A DNA stretch of 64,000 bases from Labia minor (taxonomy: Eukaryota > Arthropoda > Insecta > Dermaptera > Spongiphoridae), in NCBI GenBank assembly GCA_963082975.1, contig OY720348.1:55021564-55085563 (forward strand), written 5' to 3'. The notes beneath the pieces are model-generated. The model saw only the letters and a program-made list of their open reading frames with translations. It was not told where the DNA came from and ran no database searches. Shown one piece after another: positions 62,984 through 64,000 of this stretch. Within the stretch, counting starts at the first letter, position 1. Each line of letters opens with the position of its first letter. Position numbers and translations under genes: made by a program.

Positions 62984-64000
62984 CTAAAAAAAAAAAACCG
63001 AAAAATTATTTAAATACCTTAACTCGCATAATAATATCAATATAGTAATTTAAAAGCAAAAAAAAATTTTTTTCAAATAAATATCAACTATAATTCTCTA
63101 TTTTCTTACTTTTAATCACTTTTAATATAATAATAAGCACAATATCTAGCCCCATTATGTGTGACTTATTAATTCTTATTTAATTTAGGTACTCTGTTCT
63201 TTATTAGAAACCTAATCAAATTGATTTCTTTTCAATAATAATATGATATGAGAGATTGAATTTCAAGTGTTTGATTTTTATTATTTATTTTATAATGCAT
63301 TTTCACTGATATTCAATAAATATTTTAATAAACTTGTCGATTTCTTAGAAAATAACGGAGAGATATCAATATTAAAAAATAAATAAAATTATATTGAAAA
63401 AATAATGATTTTTCAAGAGTTTATAATTATTTTAGATAAAATAAATCGCAATGAAAAAAATAAAAGATAAAAAAAAAAAAAATAACCCTGCACTTTTCTA
63501 GAATAAATGTTAATACAAATAATATATATATATATAATTGAATATTGAAGATAAAAAAAATAAAATAAAATGTTAAACTCGTAATTAAAAATAAAAGTAA
63601 AAAAAATTATAGTACTACATTATAATAATATGTATGTATCCGATTAAAATTTTATTCTATTTTAAATATATATATATATATATGATATGATATGATTTGG
63701 TTTAAAAATATTTAGGTACACCTAGGCATATATATGTTAGTATATAAATTAAATATTAACTAATTCTGTTAGAATAGAGGATATGTTATAGAAAAAGTTC
63801 AAATTTATAGAACAAGATGATTTATGCTCCAATTTCATTACCAAATTTGGGCTTCTATTCTATACAAATAAAACAATTTAAAATAAAAAAAATAATTATA
63901 GTAATTAATATCAGAGAATTAGATTTTAAACTAATCGAAATCTTTAATAATGCTTTTAATCAACGAATAGTATTTTTTATATTAATTACGAGTATCTATT

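Larger units (their letters stand above)
58131..64000. repeat. Module B, copy 3' (runs off window)
   Basis: Begins with the 28-base motif and follows B to the end of the window without a C module. It lacks the 96-bp segment (site at 58756/58757). It extends beyond the switch point of copy 2', so B-B tandem repetition is not limited to 1.4 kb. Confidence 0.93.

Noticed and set aside
1..64000. CRISPR array, phage or bacterial gene cluster
   Set aside because: No short spaced repeats, operons or bacterial gene families; the sequence is animal-type repeat DNA with GT-AG splice borders.
1..64000. Array is purely an assembly artefact
   Set aside because: Copies carry distinct insertions, deletions and point changes, so they are not one sequence pasted repeatedly. 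Collapsed or mis-ordered copies cannot be excluded without reads.

Overview
The window reads as very AT-rich animal nuclear DNA, most likely from an arthropod. The evidence is a BEL/Pao LTR retrotransposon, a Jockey-type LINE, an RTE-like LINE remnant, Helitron-like termini and short exon-like blocks with canonical GT-AG borders. I see no bacterial operons, CRISPR array, rRNA or tRNA, and no intact host gene. Almost everything is repeat or mobile-element sequence.

The dominant structure is a head-to-tail array of large, nearly identical units starting at 1, 19833 and 43658. Each unit is built from three modules. A (about 2.15 kb) carries a decayed RTE-like LINE. B (about 12.3 kb) carries a decayed spliced gene, foldback-type inverted repeats and Helitron-like ends. 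C (about 5.4-6.6 kb) carries the BEL/Pao element behind an inverted piece of B. Unit 1 is A1 (1-2156), B1 (2157-14400), C1 (14429-19832). Unit 2 is A2 (19833-23265), B2 (23266-35618), a partial second B (35619-37057), C2 (37058-43657). Unit 3 is A3 (43658-45813), B3 (45814-58130), and a second B running off the window at 64000. B is therefore also a tandem repeat in its own right.

The 4 kb length difference between units 1 and 2 is almost fully explained by four events: a 1,269-bp Jockey insertion with a 12-bp target-site duplication (unit 2 only), a 96-bp segment absent from unit 1, a 1,556-bp deletion at the B/C junction of unit 1, and a 1,088-bp frameshifting deletion inside the unit-1 pol gene. 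These unit-specific events show the repeats are not simple assembly copies of one sequence. Single-base differences are shuffled between copies, as expected from gene conversion or unequal exchange.

The only long coding sequences belong to the BEL/Pao element. In C2 one frame of 1,744 codons (38021-43252) covers gag (DUF1759), zinc knuckles, aspartic protease, reverse transcriptase, RNase H, integrase and a DUF5641-like end. It is broken by only two stops: a TGA after gag shared by both copies, and a TAG private to C2. C1 lacks the TAG but has the pol deletion. Neither copy looks autonomous. A 5' LTR candidate and primer-binding site are visible, but no matching 3' LTR. A block from the BEL 3' end, with a G-quadruplex-like purine tract and a GC-rich nested palindrome resembling a Helitron 3' end, occurs five times: once in each complete B and at each C/A boundary.
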